From Cyanobium sp. Morenito 9A2 (GTDB taxonomy: Bacteria > Cyanobacteriota > Cyanobacteriia > PCC-6307 > Cyanobiaceae): 64,000 bases of DNA. This document shows positions 46,304-55,117 of this stretch, piece by piece. The notes beneath the pieces are model-generated. The model was not told where the DNA came from. It saw only the letters and a program-made list of their open reading frames with translations, and searched no databases. Position 1 is the first letter of the stretch. Each line of letters begins with the position of its first letter. The DNA lies in the NCBI RefSeq assembly GCF_024345575.1, contig NZ_JAGQBJ010000006.1, positions 117,955-181,954 of the forward strand, read 5' to 3'. The position numbers and the translations under genes are program-made.

Positions 46304-48457
46304 ATGCCTGCAGCGCCTCCCCTCCCCGCTGCCTGGCTGGCGGCACCGCGGATCGGCCCCAACCTCCGGCTCGGCCTGCGCACCACCGTGGCCAGCGTGC
46401 TGCCGCTGCTGGCGGCCGCGCTGCTCCATGAGCCCGCCCTGATCTGGATGGCCCTGGGGGGGCTCTACGTGAACATGGCCGACACGGGCGGCGCCTACCG
46501 CACCAGGGCAACGGCGATGGCCTGCGCTTCCCTCCTGGGCGCCGGGGCGCTCGGCGGGGGGATCGGCCTGGCCACCTGGCCCTGGCTGTGCGTGCCGGCC
46601 ATGTTCGCCGTCGGGCTGGGCTGCGGTCTGCTCTCGCTCTACGGCAATGCCGGTGCCCTGATCGGTCTGGTGACCGCCTGGTGCTTCCTGATCGGCATCA
46701 ATGTGGCCGGTCCCGATCCAGCCAAGGCCCTGTCCTTCTCCTTGCTCTACCTGGCCGGAGGGGCCTGGGCCACCCTGCTGGCGGTGGCCATCTGGCCGCT
46801 GCGGCCCTACCGGCCTGTCCGGCTCGCGAGCGCTGAACTGCTGGGGGCGATCGCTGAGTTCTTCAGCCAGGCCTGCCCGGGGAGCGGCGGGAGTCCAGCC
46901 GCTGAGGACCAGCTCTTCCAGGGCAAACTCCGAGTCCGCGCCGCCCTCGCCACCGCCCGAGCGACCCTGGCGGATACCCGTAGCGGCCGCCTCGGGGACA
47001 GCCCGGCCGATGGGGCCTTCACCCGCCTGATCGAGTCCGCCGACGCGCTGTTCGTGACCAGCGCGGCGATGGGCAGCCTGCTGGCGGAGATTCCGCAGCC
47101 GGAGGTCCCCCAGCTCCGCCTGCGGCTCGATGCGCTCAATCGGCACGGTGTGGTGGCGCTGCGTCAGCTGGGGCAGGCGCTGCTGGGGCGCGCCGGGCTG
47201 CCCCCGTGCCAGGGACTCGTGATCGAGGCGCGCCGGATCGCGGCAGCCATCGAGGCTTCGGCCGCACCCGGCATCGCGCTCCAGCAAGTCCAGCTCAGCC
47301 AGCTCCAGTGGATCACCACCCTCGCCGAGCTGGGGGAAGCCATTCCGGCGGCGGCGCTCAACCGCCGAATGTCTTCGCCTGGACGCCCCGGCGGCGCGCT
47401 GCGGGCTGCTGTGGCCCAGGGCTGGAAAACCCTTGGAGCGAACCTCACGCTCGACTCGAGCGTGTTCCGCCACGGTCTGCGCTTCGGGGTCGCCTCGGCC
47501 GCTGCGGTGGCCACTTACACCCTGTTCGCACTGCCGATCGGTTACTGGATCACCTTGACGGTGTCGGTGATCCTGCGGCCTTCGGCCGGTGAGAGCCTCC
47601 GGCGCACCAGCCAGCGGGTGCTGGGGACGGTGCTGGGCGGGATCCTGGCAATCGTGCTGGCCACCCTCTTCCCCCATCCCCTGGTGATCGTGCTGCTGCT
47701 GGTGCCGCTCACGCTGGTGATGATGGCGATGCTGCCGGTGAACTACGGGCTTTTCGTCTTCTTCCTCACCCCCTGGATCGTTCTCTACAAGGACATCGCC
47801 CAACCCGGCGACTGGAGCCTGGCCCTCTGGCGCATCGCCAACACCCTGATCGGCGCCTTGCTGGCCCTGGCCGCCATCCACCTGATCCTGCCCCGCTGGG
47901 AACGGGAGCAGCTGCCGGCCCGCCTGGCGGAGAGCCTGCGCTGCCAGGCCCGGTTCGTTTCGGAGGTGCTGGATCGGGTTCTGGAGGGCCCGCCCAGCAG
48001 CGCTGGGCCACCGAGCACGCCCGCCGCCCTGCGCCTGGCGATGGGAAACGCCCAGGTCTCGATTCAGCGCTATCTCAGCGAGAAGGCTTCGCACCGGCCG
48101 CTGGCGCTGCCTCTGATGGCGTTTCTGCTGCACAGCCAGCGTCTGATCGATGCCCTGCTGGTGCTGGGGTGTGGTGGTCGCCCGGCCGCGCCCAGCCTCC
48201 GGCCCCTGGGGGACCAGATGCAGACCACGCTCACGGTCCTCGCCTCGGCTCTGGAGCGCGGCGAACCGGCGGGCCCACTGCTGGATCTGCATAGGCCTGA
48301 GCCGACCGACGACCAGCTGCAGCTGCAAGTGGAGCGCCTGATCGAACCGATCGTGGGCCTCCGCAACGCGGCGGAAGCCTGCAGCGAGGCCCTTGCGCCC
48401 CTGGCCACTGACCAGGTGCGGGACCCTGGGGCCAGTCAGGCAGGCGGTCCCGCCTAG
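46304..48457 (+). CDS. FUSC-family inner-membrane transporter
   Basis: 717 residues, with two repeated halves: six N-terminal helices (about 25-165), a helical cytoplasmic domain (about 170-380), six more helices (about 385-525), and a C-terminal helical region. The second membrane half has the FUSC motif [23 protein letters not shown]. Members (YccS, AaeB type) are thought to export aromatic carboxylates or related compounds; substrate here unknown. No adjacent membrane-fusion (AaeA-like) gene is present. speA follows 37 bp after its stop and may be co-transcribed. Confidence 0.9.
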   Translation: MPAAPPLPAAWLAAPRIGPNLRLGLRTTVASVLPLLAAALLHEPALIWMALGGLYVNMADTGGAYRTRATAMACASLLGAGALGGGIGLATWPWLCVPAMFAVGLGCGLLSLYGNAGALIGLVTAWCFLIGINVAGPDPAKALSFSLLYLAGGAWATLLAVAIWPLRPYRPVRLASAELLGAIAEFFSQACPGSGGSPAAEDQLFQGKLRVRAALATARATLADTRSGRLGDSPADGAFTRLIESADALFVTSAAMGSLLAEIPQPEVPQLRLRLDALNRHGVVALRQLGQALLGRAGLPPCQGLVIEARRIAAAIEASAAPGIALQQVQLSQLQWITTLAELGEAIPAAALNRRMSSPGRPGGALRAAVAQGWKTLGANLTLDSSVFRHGLRFGVASAAAVATYTLFALPIGYWITLTVSVILRPSAGESLRRTSQRVLGTVLGGILAIVLATLFPHPLVIVLLLVPLTLVMMAMLPVNYGLFVFFLTPWIVLYKDIAQPGDWSLALWRIANTLIGALLALAAIHLILPRWEREQLPARLAESLRCQARFVSEVLDRVLEGPPSSAGPPSTPAALRLAMGNAQVSIQRYLSEKASHRPLALPLMAFLLHSQRLIDALLVLGCGGRPAAPSLRPLGDQMQTTLTVLASALERGEPAGPLLDLHRPEPTDDQLQLQVERLIEPIVGLRNAAEACSEALAPLATDQVRDPGASQAGGPA

Positions 48458-48494
48458 ATTCCGACCCCAAGGCTTCGCCACAACCCAGGCTCCC

Positions 48495-50447
48495 ATGGTC
48501 CTCGCCGACCCGCCCCGCCCGCCGGGAGAGCTCCACGATGCTTCCGCCCCCTGGTCGGTGGCGGAGAGCGCCCACCTTTACGGGCTCGATGGCTGGGGCG
48601 AGCCCTACTTCTCGATCAACGGTCGCGGCCACGTGATGGTTCAGCCCCGGGGCGATCGCGGGGGTTCCCTGGATCTGGTCGAGCTGGTGCAGGGGCTCAA
48701 AGGGCGGAACCTGGGCCTGCCGCTGCTGATCCGCTTCGACGACATCCTCGAAGACCGCCTCGAACGGCTGCACGGTGCCTTTGAGCGGGCGATCGCCCAG
48801 TACGGGTACGTCGGCCGCTACCAGGGGGTTTTTCCGGTGAAATGCAACCAGCAGCGCCACGTGGTGGAGCAGCTGGTGGAGAGCGGCCACCGCTGGCATT
48901 TCGGACTGGAGGCGGGCAGCAAGGCGGAGCTGCTGATCGCCCTTTCCCTACTCGATGACCCGGAGGCGCTGCTGATCTGCAATGGCTACAAGGACCGCCG
49001 CTACATCGAAACGGCGATCCTGGCCCGGCGGCTCGGGCGCCAGCCGGTGGTGGTGATCGAGCAGGCCGATGAGGTCGAGCGGATCATCGAGGCGAGTGCG
49101 GCCCTGGGGGCGGCACCGTTCATCGGTGTGCGCGCCAAGCTCTCGGCCCGCAGCACCGGCCGCTGGGGCAGCTCCGTGGGTGAGCGCGCCAAGTTCGGGC
49201 TCTCCATTCCCGACCTGCTGGCCACGGTGGAGCGGCTCAAGGCCGCCGGGCTGCTTGGGGAACTACGCCTGCTGCACTTCCACGTGGGCAGCCAGATCAA
49301 CGACATCGCCGTGCTCAAGGACGCCCTGCAGGAGGCGGGCCAGATCTACGTGCAGCTGGCCCAGCTCGGAGCACCCATGGGCTACCTGGATGTGGGCGGT
49401 GGCCTGGGCATCGACTACGACGGCAGCCGTTCGGCCACCGCCGCCTCCACCAACTACTCCCTGCAGAACTATGCCAACGACGTGGTCGCCACGGTGCGGG
49501 AGTGCTGCGAACCGCTGGGCGTGCCCGTTCCCACCCTGGTGAGCGAAAGCGGTCGGGCCCTGGCCAGCCACTTCAGCGTGTTGGTGTTCGATGTGCTCGG
49601 GGCCGCCGGCGTCCCCGATGCGATCCCCGAACCGGGTGAAGCCGAACCACTGATCGTGCGCAACCTGCGTGACACCCTGGCCGGCATCGGCGCCACGGAC
49701 CACGGCGACACCGGGCCCCTGCAGGAGGCCTGGAACGATGCCCGCAAGTTCAAGCAAGACGCACTCTCGGCCTTCCGCCTCGGCTACCTCAGCCTGCCCG
49801 AGCGGGCCCTGGCCGAGCAACTCACCTGGGCCTGCTGCCAGTCGATCGCCCAACGGCTACCGGTGGTCGGCGTTCCTGACGACCTCAAGGGGCTGCAGGT
49901 AGCGCTTGCCAGCACCTACTACGCCAACCTCTCGGTCTTCCGCTCCGCCCCCGACACCTGGGCGATCGATCAGCTTTTCCCGGTGATGCCGATCCACCGG
50001 CTCGATGAACGGCCCGATCAACTCGGCAGCTTCGCTGACCTCACCTGCGACTCCGACGGCAAGCTGGCGCGCTTCATCGACCGCGGTCAAGTGAAGTCGC
50101 TGCTGGAATTGCACGCACTCAGACCGGGCGAGCCCTACTGGATCGGCCTGTTCCTGGGCGGGGCTTACCAGGAGGTCATGGGCAACCTTCACAACCTCTT
50201 CGGCAGCACCAACGCCGTGCACCTACGGCTGGTGGCGGGGGGCGGCTACCGGCTCGATCACGTGGTGCGGGGCGACACCAACGCCGACGTGCTCAAGGCG
50301 ATGGAGCACCAGCCGGAGCTGTTGCTGGAACGGCTGCGCATGGCCAGCGAGGCGGCGATCAGCCGCGGCGACCTGCGCATCAGCGACGCCCAAAAGCTGA
50401 TGGATCACCTGGAGAGCAGCCTGGGGCAGATCACCTACCTGCAATGA
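48495..50447 (+). CDS. speA: biosynthetic arginine decarboxylase
   Basis: 650-residue fold-type III PLP enzyme that makes agmatine from arginine, the first step of putrescine/spermidine synthesis. The PLP Lys is in FPVKCNQQRHVVEQLV (about residue 115); the barrel motifs LLHFHVGSQINDI, LDVGGGLGIDYDGS, and VSESGRALASHFSV follow. The late PFLGGAYQE-type GLFLGGAYQEVMGNLHNLFG carries the Asp/Glu of the active site region. The ATG at 48495 (MVLADPPRPP) is chosen over an upstream ATG that overlaps the FUSC gene. Length matches bacterial SpeA. Confidence 0.96.
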   Translation: MVLADPPRPPGELHDASAPWSVAESAHLYGLDGWGEPYFSINGRGHVMVQPRGDRGGSLDLVELVQGLKGRNLGLPLLIRFDDILEDRLERLHGAFERAIAQYGYVGRYQGVFPVKCNQQRHVVEQLVESGHRWHFGLEAGSKAELLIALSLLDDPEALLICNGYKDRRYIETAILARRLGRQPVVVIEQADEVERIIEASAALGAAPFIGVRAKLSARSTGRWGSSVGERAKFGLSIPDLLATVERLKAAGLLGELRLLHFHVGSQINDIAVLKDALQEAGQIYVQLAQLGAPMGYLDVGGGLGIDYDGSRSATAASTNYSLQNYANDVVATVRECCEPLGVPVPTLVSESGRALASHFSVLVFDVLGAAGVPDAIPEPGEAEPLIVRNLRDTLAGIGATDHGDTGPLQEAWNDARKFKQDALSAFRLGYLSLPERALAEQLTWACCQSIAQRLPVVGVPDDLKGLQVALASTYYANLSVFRSAPDTWAIDQLFPVMPIHRLDERPDQLGSFADLTCDSDGKLARFIDRGQVKSLLELHALRPGEPYWIGLFLGGAYQEVMGNLHNLFGSTNAVHLRLVAGGGYRLDHVVRGDTNADVLKAMEHQPELLLERLRMASEAAISRGDLRISDAQKLMDHLESSLGQITYLQ

Positions 50448-50640
50448 GGGCTGTGGTGGCCCCAGGGGGCGATCACTCGGATCAACCCCCCGCAGCACCA
50501 CGCCGCTGGGTCCACCTGCTCGACCGCCGCAGCCATCGCAGTGCAGCTGGGCTGGCTGCTCTGCAGGCACCCCCCCGGCGAGGGGAACGCTCCGGCGGTG
50601 ATGGCCCCGGCCTCCGCCCAGGAACCGATCGCCCCTTGGA

Positions 50641-50790
50641 TGCGATGACGTTCTGATCGCTCCACGGGCGCTGTGGGACCTGATGGAGAACCTGCCGGAC
50701 ACCAACGGCGCCCGGCATGATCAGGACGAAAACAAGCTCTCCAAGCTGGAGTTCAACGAAGCAGACCTGAACCACCTACGCCGCCAGCGG
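50641..50790 (+). pseudogene. possible gene fragment, unrecognised
   Basis: The plus frame reads DDVLIAPRALWDLM, then ENLPDTNGARHDQDENKL and SKLEFNEADLNHL: well-mixed hydrophobic and charged residues with normal codon use. An in-frame stop lies at 50599-50601 with only low-complexity sequence between it and the fragment, and the sequence after about 50790 becomes Arg/Pro/Ser-rich. An ATG at 50683 opens a 116-codon frame, but the protein-like character begins upstream of it. Probably a decayed gene; identity unknown. Confidence 0.3.
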
Positions 50791-51229
50791 CAGCGGCGTT
50801 CGCCATCGGATCAGCCCTGCTCGCCCCCATGGAAACCTCGCCTGGTGGAGCCCATCCTCGCCAGCTCGTTCAAGGGTTTTCGCCTGCCGCTCGGCGAAGC
50901 GCTCATCCGCAACACCGCCAGCACCTGCGCGTGGCCCACCTCCCCCCTGCTCCGCCATGGGGGGCCGCTGCTGCCGCTCGGGCAACGGCGGCGGCGCGTC
51001 AGCCGCTGGCGCGGACCCTTCCCTCCCGGTTGATCGTTGGTCCCTGCGCGCCTGGGCCACGGGCTATCCCATAGCTCCCAGGTGCCCCGGGGGGGGAGTC
51101 GTGGTGAGCCGCCCCGGCCGCTTAGCCGGAACCCATGGACGGAGAACGCCCCCAGAAGGCGACCGCGGCAGCAGGAATCCCCCAGCTGGCTGGCAGCGGG
51201 AGCCGGCAGGCTGGGCTGGTACAAACCAA

Positions 51230-51655
51230 TTATGCCGGCCCTGGGACGAGGGCCGCCAATCGATTGCACCGGGTGTAGGCATTGACCACAAGGGGCAGCT
51301 CCCACCACCGCAGGCTCACCCGATCGCCCTCCGGCTCCCTGGCGAAACAGACCACCCCAAATGCGGTGGCGCTCCCGCAGCCCGGCCTCCGTCCGGTGGG
51401 AGCACAGGTGCTGCCCCATCAGCCCGCCACGTCCAGGTTGTGCAGGGCCACCGGCAGGCTGTCCCAAAGCGCCAGGGCGAGGCCCGGGTTCACCCAGGGA
51501 GCGCCGCCAGGCCCCGTCAGCCGCCCCAAGCTGTCGGCCAAGAGCAGGACCGGGCCGACATTGAGGAACAGCCCAGGCCCTTGGTCGTCCCTGGCGGTGG
51601 AAGCCTCCCACTGGCGCCGCTCGGGCGGATCCAGAGCAGCGGGGCAGACCGCCAT
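51230..51655 (-). pseudogene. possible pseudogene interrupted by TGA
   Basis: From the ATG at 51655 the minus frame reads 78 protein-like codons (for example LFLNVGPVLLLADSLGRL and NPGLALALWDSLPVALHNL), then a TGA at 51421-51419. The same frame resumes with coding character (ATAFGVVCFAREPEGDRV, then LRWWELPLVVNAYTRCNRL) until TAA at 51232-51230. Joined, it would be about 140 residues. It may be a degraded gene or a single base-call error. Family not recognised. Confidence 0.4.
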
Positions 51656-51897
51656 GAACCAGGGTCCTACCGTTCAGCCATTGCCCGAAGCGGTCCCGGG
51701 CCCGATCGATCTGGCCCGAGCGGAAGTGCGGCTCCGCCAGGCTGGGGCGGGGGACCGGAGAGGTCAGAGAGGGGGCCATGGCCCTCTCCAGCGGACATCG
51801 GACTTCGCCCACCTGCCCCTGGGTGTGGAGTCCCAGCACGTTGTTCGGCTGACCAGGGGGCGTGAGGTCGCCAAGGTCGGCGTGTCACCGCAGGCGC

Positions 51898-53751
51898 TCA
51901 GACGCCTCCCCTGGTGGTCGGGCGCAGCAGGGAGTCGACATCCACCTCGTCGATCTGTTCGGGGAGCAAGTAGAGCTCGGCGTAACTCTGGTAGATGCCG
52001 GAGCGCAGGAACAACTCAAACAGATCGGCATCAATGTGCTCACGATCGCGGAATCCGGAGAGAATCCGTAGACTCTGGGAGAGAGTTTTAGCCTTCTTGT
52101 AGGGTCGATCAGAAGCCGTGAGTGCTTCGAAGATGTCGGCAATCGCCATGATTCGAGAGGGCACCGAAAGCTCAGCGGCACTGAGTTTTCGTGGATAACC
52201 CTTTCCATCGAGGGTTTCGTGGTGGGTGCCCGCATACTCCGACACCCGAGAAAGATTAGCCGGAAACGGCAAACCCTCGAGCATGATGATCGTCTGAACG
52301 ATATGTTCATTGATCTTGTAGCGCTCCTCATCAGTGAGCGTGCCACGGCATACAGAAAGGTTATGGATTTCGCCGAGATTGTAAAGATGCTCGGGCACCT
52401 CCATCTTGAAGCCGTAGCGCTCTTCGGGGATCTGATTCTGCTCCCGCTGGATAATGTGACACACTTTGTCCGCCAGCAGGGACTCCTCCACCGGCAGCGT
52501 TTGCAGAAGTTGGGTATGCCGTGAAAGCTCCTCCCAGGCCAGACCAAGGGAGCTGTCAAAATGTCGCTTCCAGGTCTGGGCACCGATGCTGCGCAGGCGC
52601 TCCACCTTTTCAGGGCCCATGAACTCAGCCCCCAGGTTGCATTCGGCCACGAAGGAGAACTGCTCTTGAAGTTCGACCTCGCGCTCCCTGTAGAGGCGAT
52701 TGAGCATCTCGCGATCGCCACCGCCCAGCACCCCTTCAAACCAGGCAATGCGTGCATCCCTCAGCAGCACTTCAAAGCGGGTGCGGACTTCGTGGATTCG
52801 GTTGTAGTTGGTCTCGAGTTTGGTGGCCTTGTCAACAACGTATTCGGGGGTCGTGATCTTGCCGCAATCGTGCAGCCAGGCACCGATGCGAAACTCCCGC
52901 CACTCCTCTTCACCCTTGAAGGCGAAGCCCGCCAACGGACCCTCTTTGGCCTCCTCGGCAGCCCGGGCCAGCATCAGCGCCAGTTCGGGGACCCGGGCGC
53001 AGTGGCCGCCGGTGTAGGGGCTCTTGGCATCGATCGCGCCCGCCAGCAGCGTGATCATCGAATCAATCAATTGCCTCTGGGCCTCCAGCAACTGGGTGCG
53101 CTCCACACACACTGCCGCCTGACTGGCAAGGGCCTGTATCAGGGTCTGATCAAAGGCATCAAAGGGGCGCACCAGCGCCTGGGCCGTCTCGGCAGTGATC
53201 ACCGCGGCGGGATCGATCTTGCGGTTGATCAGTTGCATCACCCCCACCGTTTCGCCGGAGGTGGAGCGCATCGGCACCGTGAGCATCGACACGGCCCGAT
53301 ACCCCAGCTCCTTGTCGACCTTGCTATCGAAGCGGTAGGGAAGGGCCGGATCGAGACTGTAGGCATCAGGGATGTTGAGCACCTCTCCGGTCAGGGCACT
53401 CCAACCAACCAGCCGCTCGGAGGTCAGCGGAAAGCGCAAATTAGACAGTTCCTGCTGAATGTCCTCCTGTCGGCCGAACTGGGCGGAATCGGTGGCCAGG
53501 CTGGCGTTCTGGGAAACGGCAAACCAGAGCTTGTCGACTCCGCCGGGATCCTTGCGCTGGTCCACCCGCTCCACCAGAAAAATGCTGCCGGCATCACTGC
53601 CGGTGAGCTGGCGGGATTTGGTCAGGATCAGGTGCAGCAAGGTGCGCAGATCGCCGGCACCACTGAGGGCGGCGGCAATGTTCAGGATCTCCACCAGGGT
53701 CTGATCCCTCGTCCCGGTGCTGGCGGAGGCGGGGAATGCCGTTTCAGTCAT
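51898..53751 (-). CDS. GAF-HD-GYP predicted cyclic-di-GMP phosphodiesterase
   Basis: 617 residues. Residues about 15-225 hold a GAF sensor domain (LLHLILTKSRQLTGSDAGSIFL, then ELGYRAVSMLTVPM, ETVGVMQLINRK). The HD-GYP domain follows: GGHCARVPELA, catalytic LHDCGKITTPEYVVDK with His about 294, NEHIVQTIIML, and HHETLDGKGYP at about 510-520. Between HD and HHE are about 215 residues instead of the usual 60-70, so roughly 150 residues are inserted; they are helical and rich in charged residues. HD-GYP proteins hydrolyse cyclic-di-GMP; activity here is inferred from retained residues. Confidence 0.9.
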   Translation of the reverse strand: MTETAFPASASTGTRDQTLVEILNIAAALSGAGDLRTLLHLILTKSRQLTGSDAGSIFLVERVDQRKDPGGVDKLWFAVSQNASLATDSAQFGRQEDIQQELSNLRFPLTSERLVGWSALTGEVLNIPDAYSLDPALPYRFDSKVDKELGYRAVSMLTVPMRSTSGETVGVMQLINRKIDPAAVITAETAQALVRPFDAFDQTLIQALASQAAVCVERTQLLEAQRQLIDSMITLLAGAIDAKSPYTGGHCARVPELALMLARAAEEAKEGPLAGFAFKGEEEWREFRIGAWLHDCGKITTPEYVVDKATKLETNYNRIHEVRTRFEVLLRDARIAWFEGVLGGGDREMLNRLYREREVELQEQFSFVAECNLGAEFMGPEKVERLRSIGAQTWKRHFDSSLGLAWEELSRHTQLLQTLPVEESLLADKVCHIIQREQNQIPEERYGFKMEVPEHLYNLGEIHNLSVCRGTLTDEERYKINEHIVQTIIMLEGLPFPANLSRVSEYAGTHHETLDGKGYPRKLSAAELSVPSRIMAIADIFEALTASDRPYKKAKTLSQSLRILSGFRDREHIDADLFELFLRSGIYQSYAELYLLPEQIDEVDVDSLLRPTTRGGV

Positions 53752-53808
53752 GCGGTAGCCCGCCCGATCAGCCGATCCAACCCTAGGGGGACAAGACCAA
53801 AACTCCGC

Positions 53809-55113
53809 TCACCAAGGTGTGCCCAACAACTCGATGCCGGCCCAGTAAAAGGGGTGTTGGAGCCCCCGGCTGACCCGGCGCTGCTCCGCTGGCGTCAGAT
53901 CCGCCAGCAGTGGCTGGGAATCACTTCCCACAATGCGATCCCCCTGCAGGCGCACCTGGCCGTCGATGAAGGCTTCACGGGTGCGTTGGAGGGCTTCGGC
54001 CTTGGGCTGACCGCGATCCAAATAGCGGTAAAACTGGATGAAGAAGGCGGCAGCCGCCACGTCATCGACATACCAGAGGGTGCCCATGGCGCTGCGGGAA
54101 CCTGATTGCAAGGCCAGCCCGGAAAAGCCCAGTTCGGAATCCTGGTTGCCGAGGGCCGTTCGGCAGGCGCTGAGGGAGAACAGATCCAGCGGCACCCCCT
54201 GCCGTCGTTGGCGCAGGGCAGCAAAACGCGCCAGCGAAACAGGGCCCGTCCCGGAGAAGATCAACGATTTGTCAGGTCCCCCCGGTAAAAACTCGGCATG
54301 GGTGGCCACATGCACCCGCTGGTACTGCGATTCTCCGGCCTTCACCAGCACCACATCGGGAGTGAAGGCCCTGTTGAGGAAGCGATCGGTGCGCTCCGGC
54401 GCCGAGGTGTTGGCCAGTTCCTGTGGCACCAGGGGCAACGGGGAGAGCCCCTCGAAAACCGAGGCGCCCGCGCTCAACACCCGCTTGTCCGGTTCGGGGC
54501 GGGGCAGGTCCTTGACCATCAGCCCCAGGGACGGGGTGATCGAAAAGGCATAGGTCTGGCCGAAGTAGGCCTTGCCGTCGTGGAGAGCAGCCAGGGGTAA
54601 GGCCTGGAGCCCTGCATCGACCGATACCAGCAGGGTGGTGATCCCGCGCTGCCGCAGCTCTGGCTCGATCGGAGCGATCAACAAGGCATGCAGACGCCGG
54701 GAAGGGGAGGCGGGGTTGCCCACATCGAGGGACTCGAACCGAGCCAGGTGCCCGTAGAGGGCCCGCAGCAAGTCCGCAAACCGCTTCACGCTCAGGTGCA
54801 CCCGCTTACCGATCACCGGCCCTTCCGGGGGGACGAAGGTGACATCAATGAAACCCTCATCAGCGGCCTTCCCGAGCGGGGGGCCCCCTGGGGTGCTGGA
54901 AGCCTGGGGAGCGGCGGAAAAGGCCAGGCGCAGGATGCCCGGGCGGTAAACCGCTGCTGCTCTGCCCGGCGCCGCCTTTGCCGCCCCGGGCTGGGCCGGC
55001 ACCGGTGCGCTGGGGGCTGGACTCACCACAGGTGTGGCGGCGCGCCCAGGGACGATCGGAGCCAGCAACGTCAGCAAGACCAGGGAGACGAGCGGGCGGA
55101 TCACAGCTGCCAT
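53809..55113 (-). CDS. secreted CHAT-domain protease-like protein
   Basis: 434 residues. Signal peptide at the N-terminus (IRPLVSLVLLTLLAPIVPGRAA), an Ala/Pro-rich linker, a helical region, and a C-terminal CHAT domain (about 155-430), a caspase-like peptidase fold. The dyad is retained: His about 272 in HVATHAEFLPG and Cys about 317 in LFSLSACRTALG. The CHAT-typical WYVDDVAAAAFFIQFY and the repeated helix region follow. I chose the ATG at 55113, which starts 4 bp after the stop of the giant adhesin gene; an upstream in-frame ATG lies inside that gene. Likely co-transcribed with it and exported with it. Confidence 0.9.
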   Translation of the reverse strand: MAAVIRPLVSLVLLTLLAPIVPGRAATPVVSPAPSAPVPAQPGAAKAAPGRAAAVYRPGILRLAFSAAPQASSTPGGPPLGKAADEGFIDVTFVPPEGPVIGKRVHLSVKRFADLLRALYGHLARFESLDVGNPASPSRRLHALLIAPIEPELRQRGITTLLVSVDAGLQALPLAALHDGKAYFGQTYAFSITPSLGLMVKDLPRPEPDKRVLSAGASVFEGLSPLPLVPQELANTSAPERTDRFLNRAFTPDVVLVKAGESQYQRVHVATHAEFLPGGPDKSLIFSGTGPVSLARFAALRQRRQGVPLDLFSLSACRTALGNQDSELGFSGLALQSGSRSAMGTLWYVDDVAAAAFFIQFYRYLDRGQPKAEALQRTREAFIDGQVRLQGDRIVGSDSQPLLADLTPAEQRRVSRGLQHPFYWAGIELLGTPW

Positions 55114-55117
55114 GGCT

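Larger units (their letters stand above)
50448..51897. other. 1.45-kb region without an intact gene
   Basis: Both strands carry many open frames, but all are GC-driven and of low complexity, and none has a recognisable family, a good ribosome site, or consistent codon choice along its whole length. Two stretches (about 50.64-50.79 kb plus strand, 51.23-51.66 kb minus strand) look coding and are listed separately as possible remnants. I see no RNA gene, terminator or mobile element. The region separates speA from the HD-GYP gene. Confidence 0.6.

Noticed and set aside
46194..48496. Very long minus-strand open frame extending ndk upstream across the FUSC gene
   Set aside because: Low-complexity Gln/Gly/Arg composition and antisense to a well-supported membrane protein; a GC-rich shadow.
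50811..51839. 342-codon minus-strand open frame in the gap after speA
   Set aside because: Gly/Arg/Pro-rich with no domain; the protein-like signal in this region is in a different minus frame.
54715..54750. GGACTCGAACC, resembling the T-loop of a tRNA on the minus strand
   Set aside because: It lies inside the CHAT coding frame and no cloverleaf arms can be built around it.
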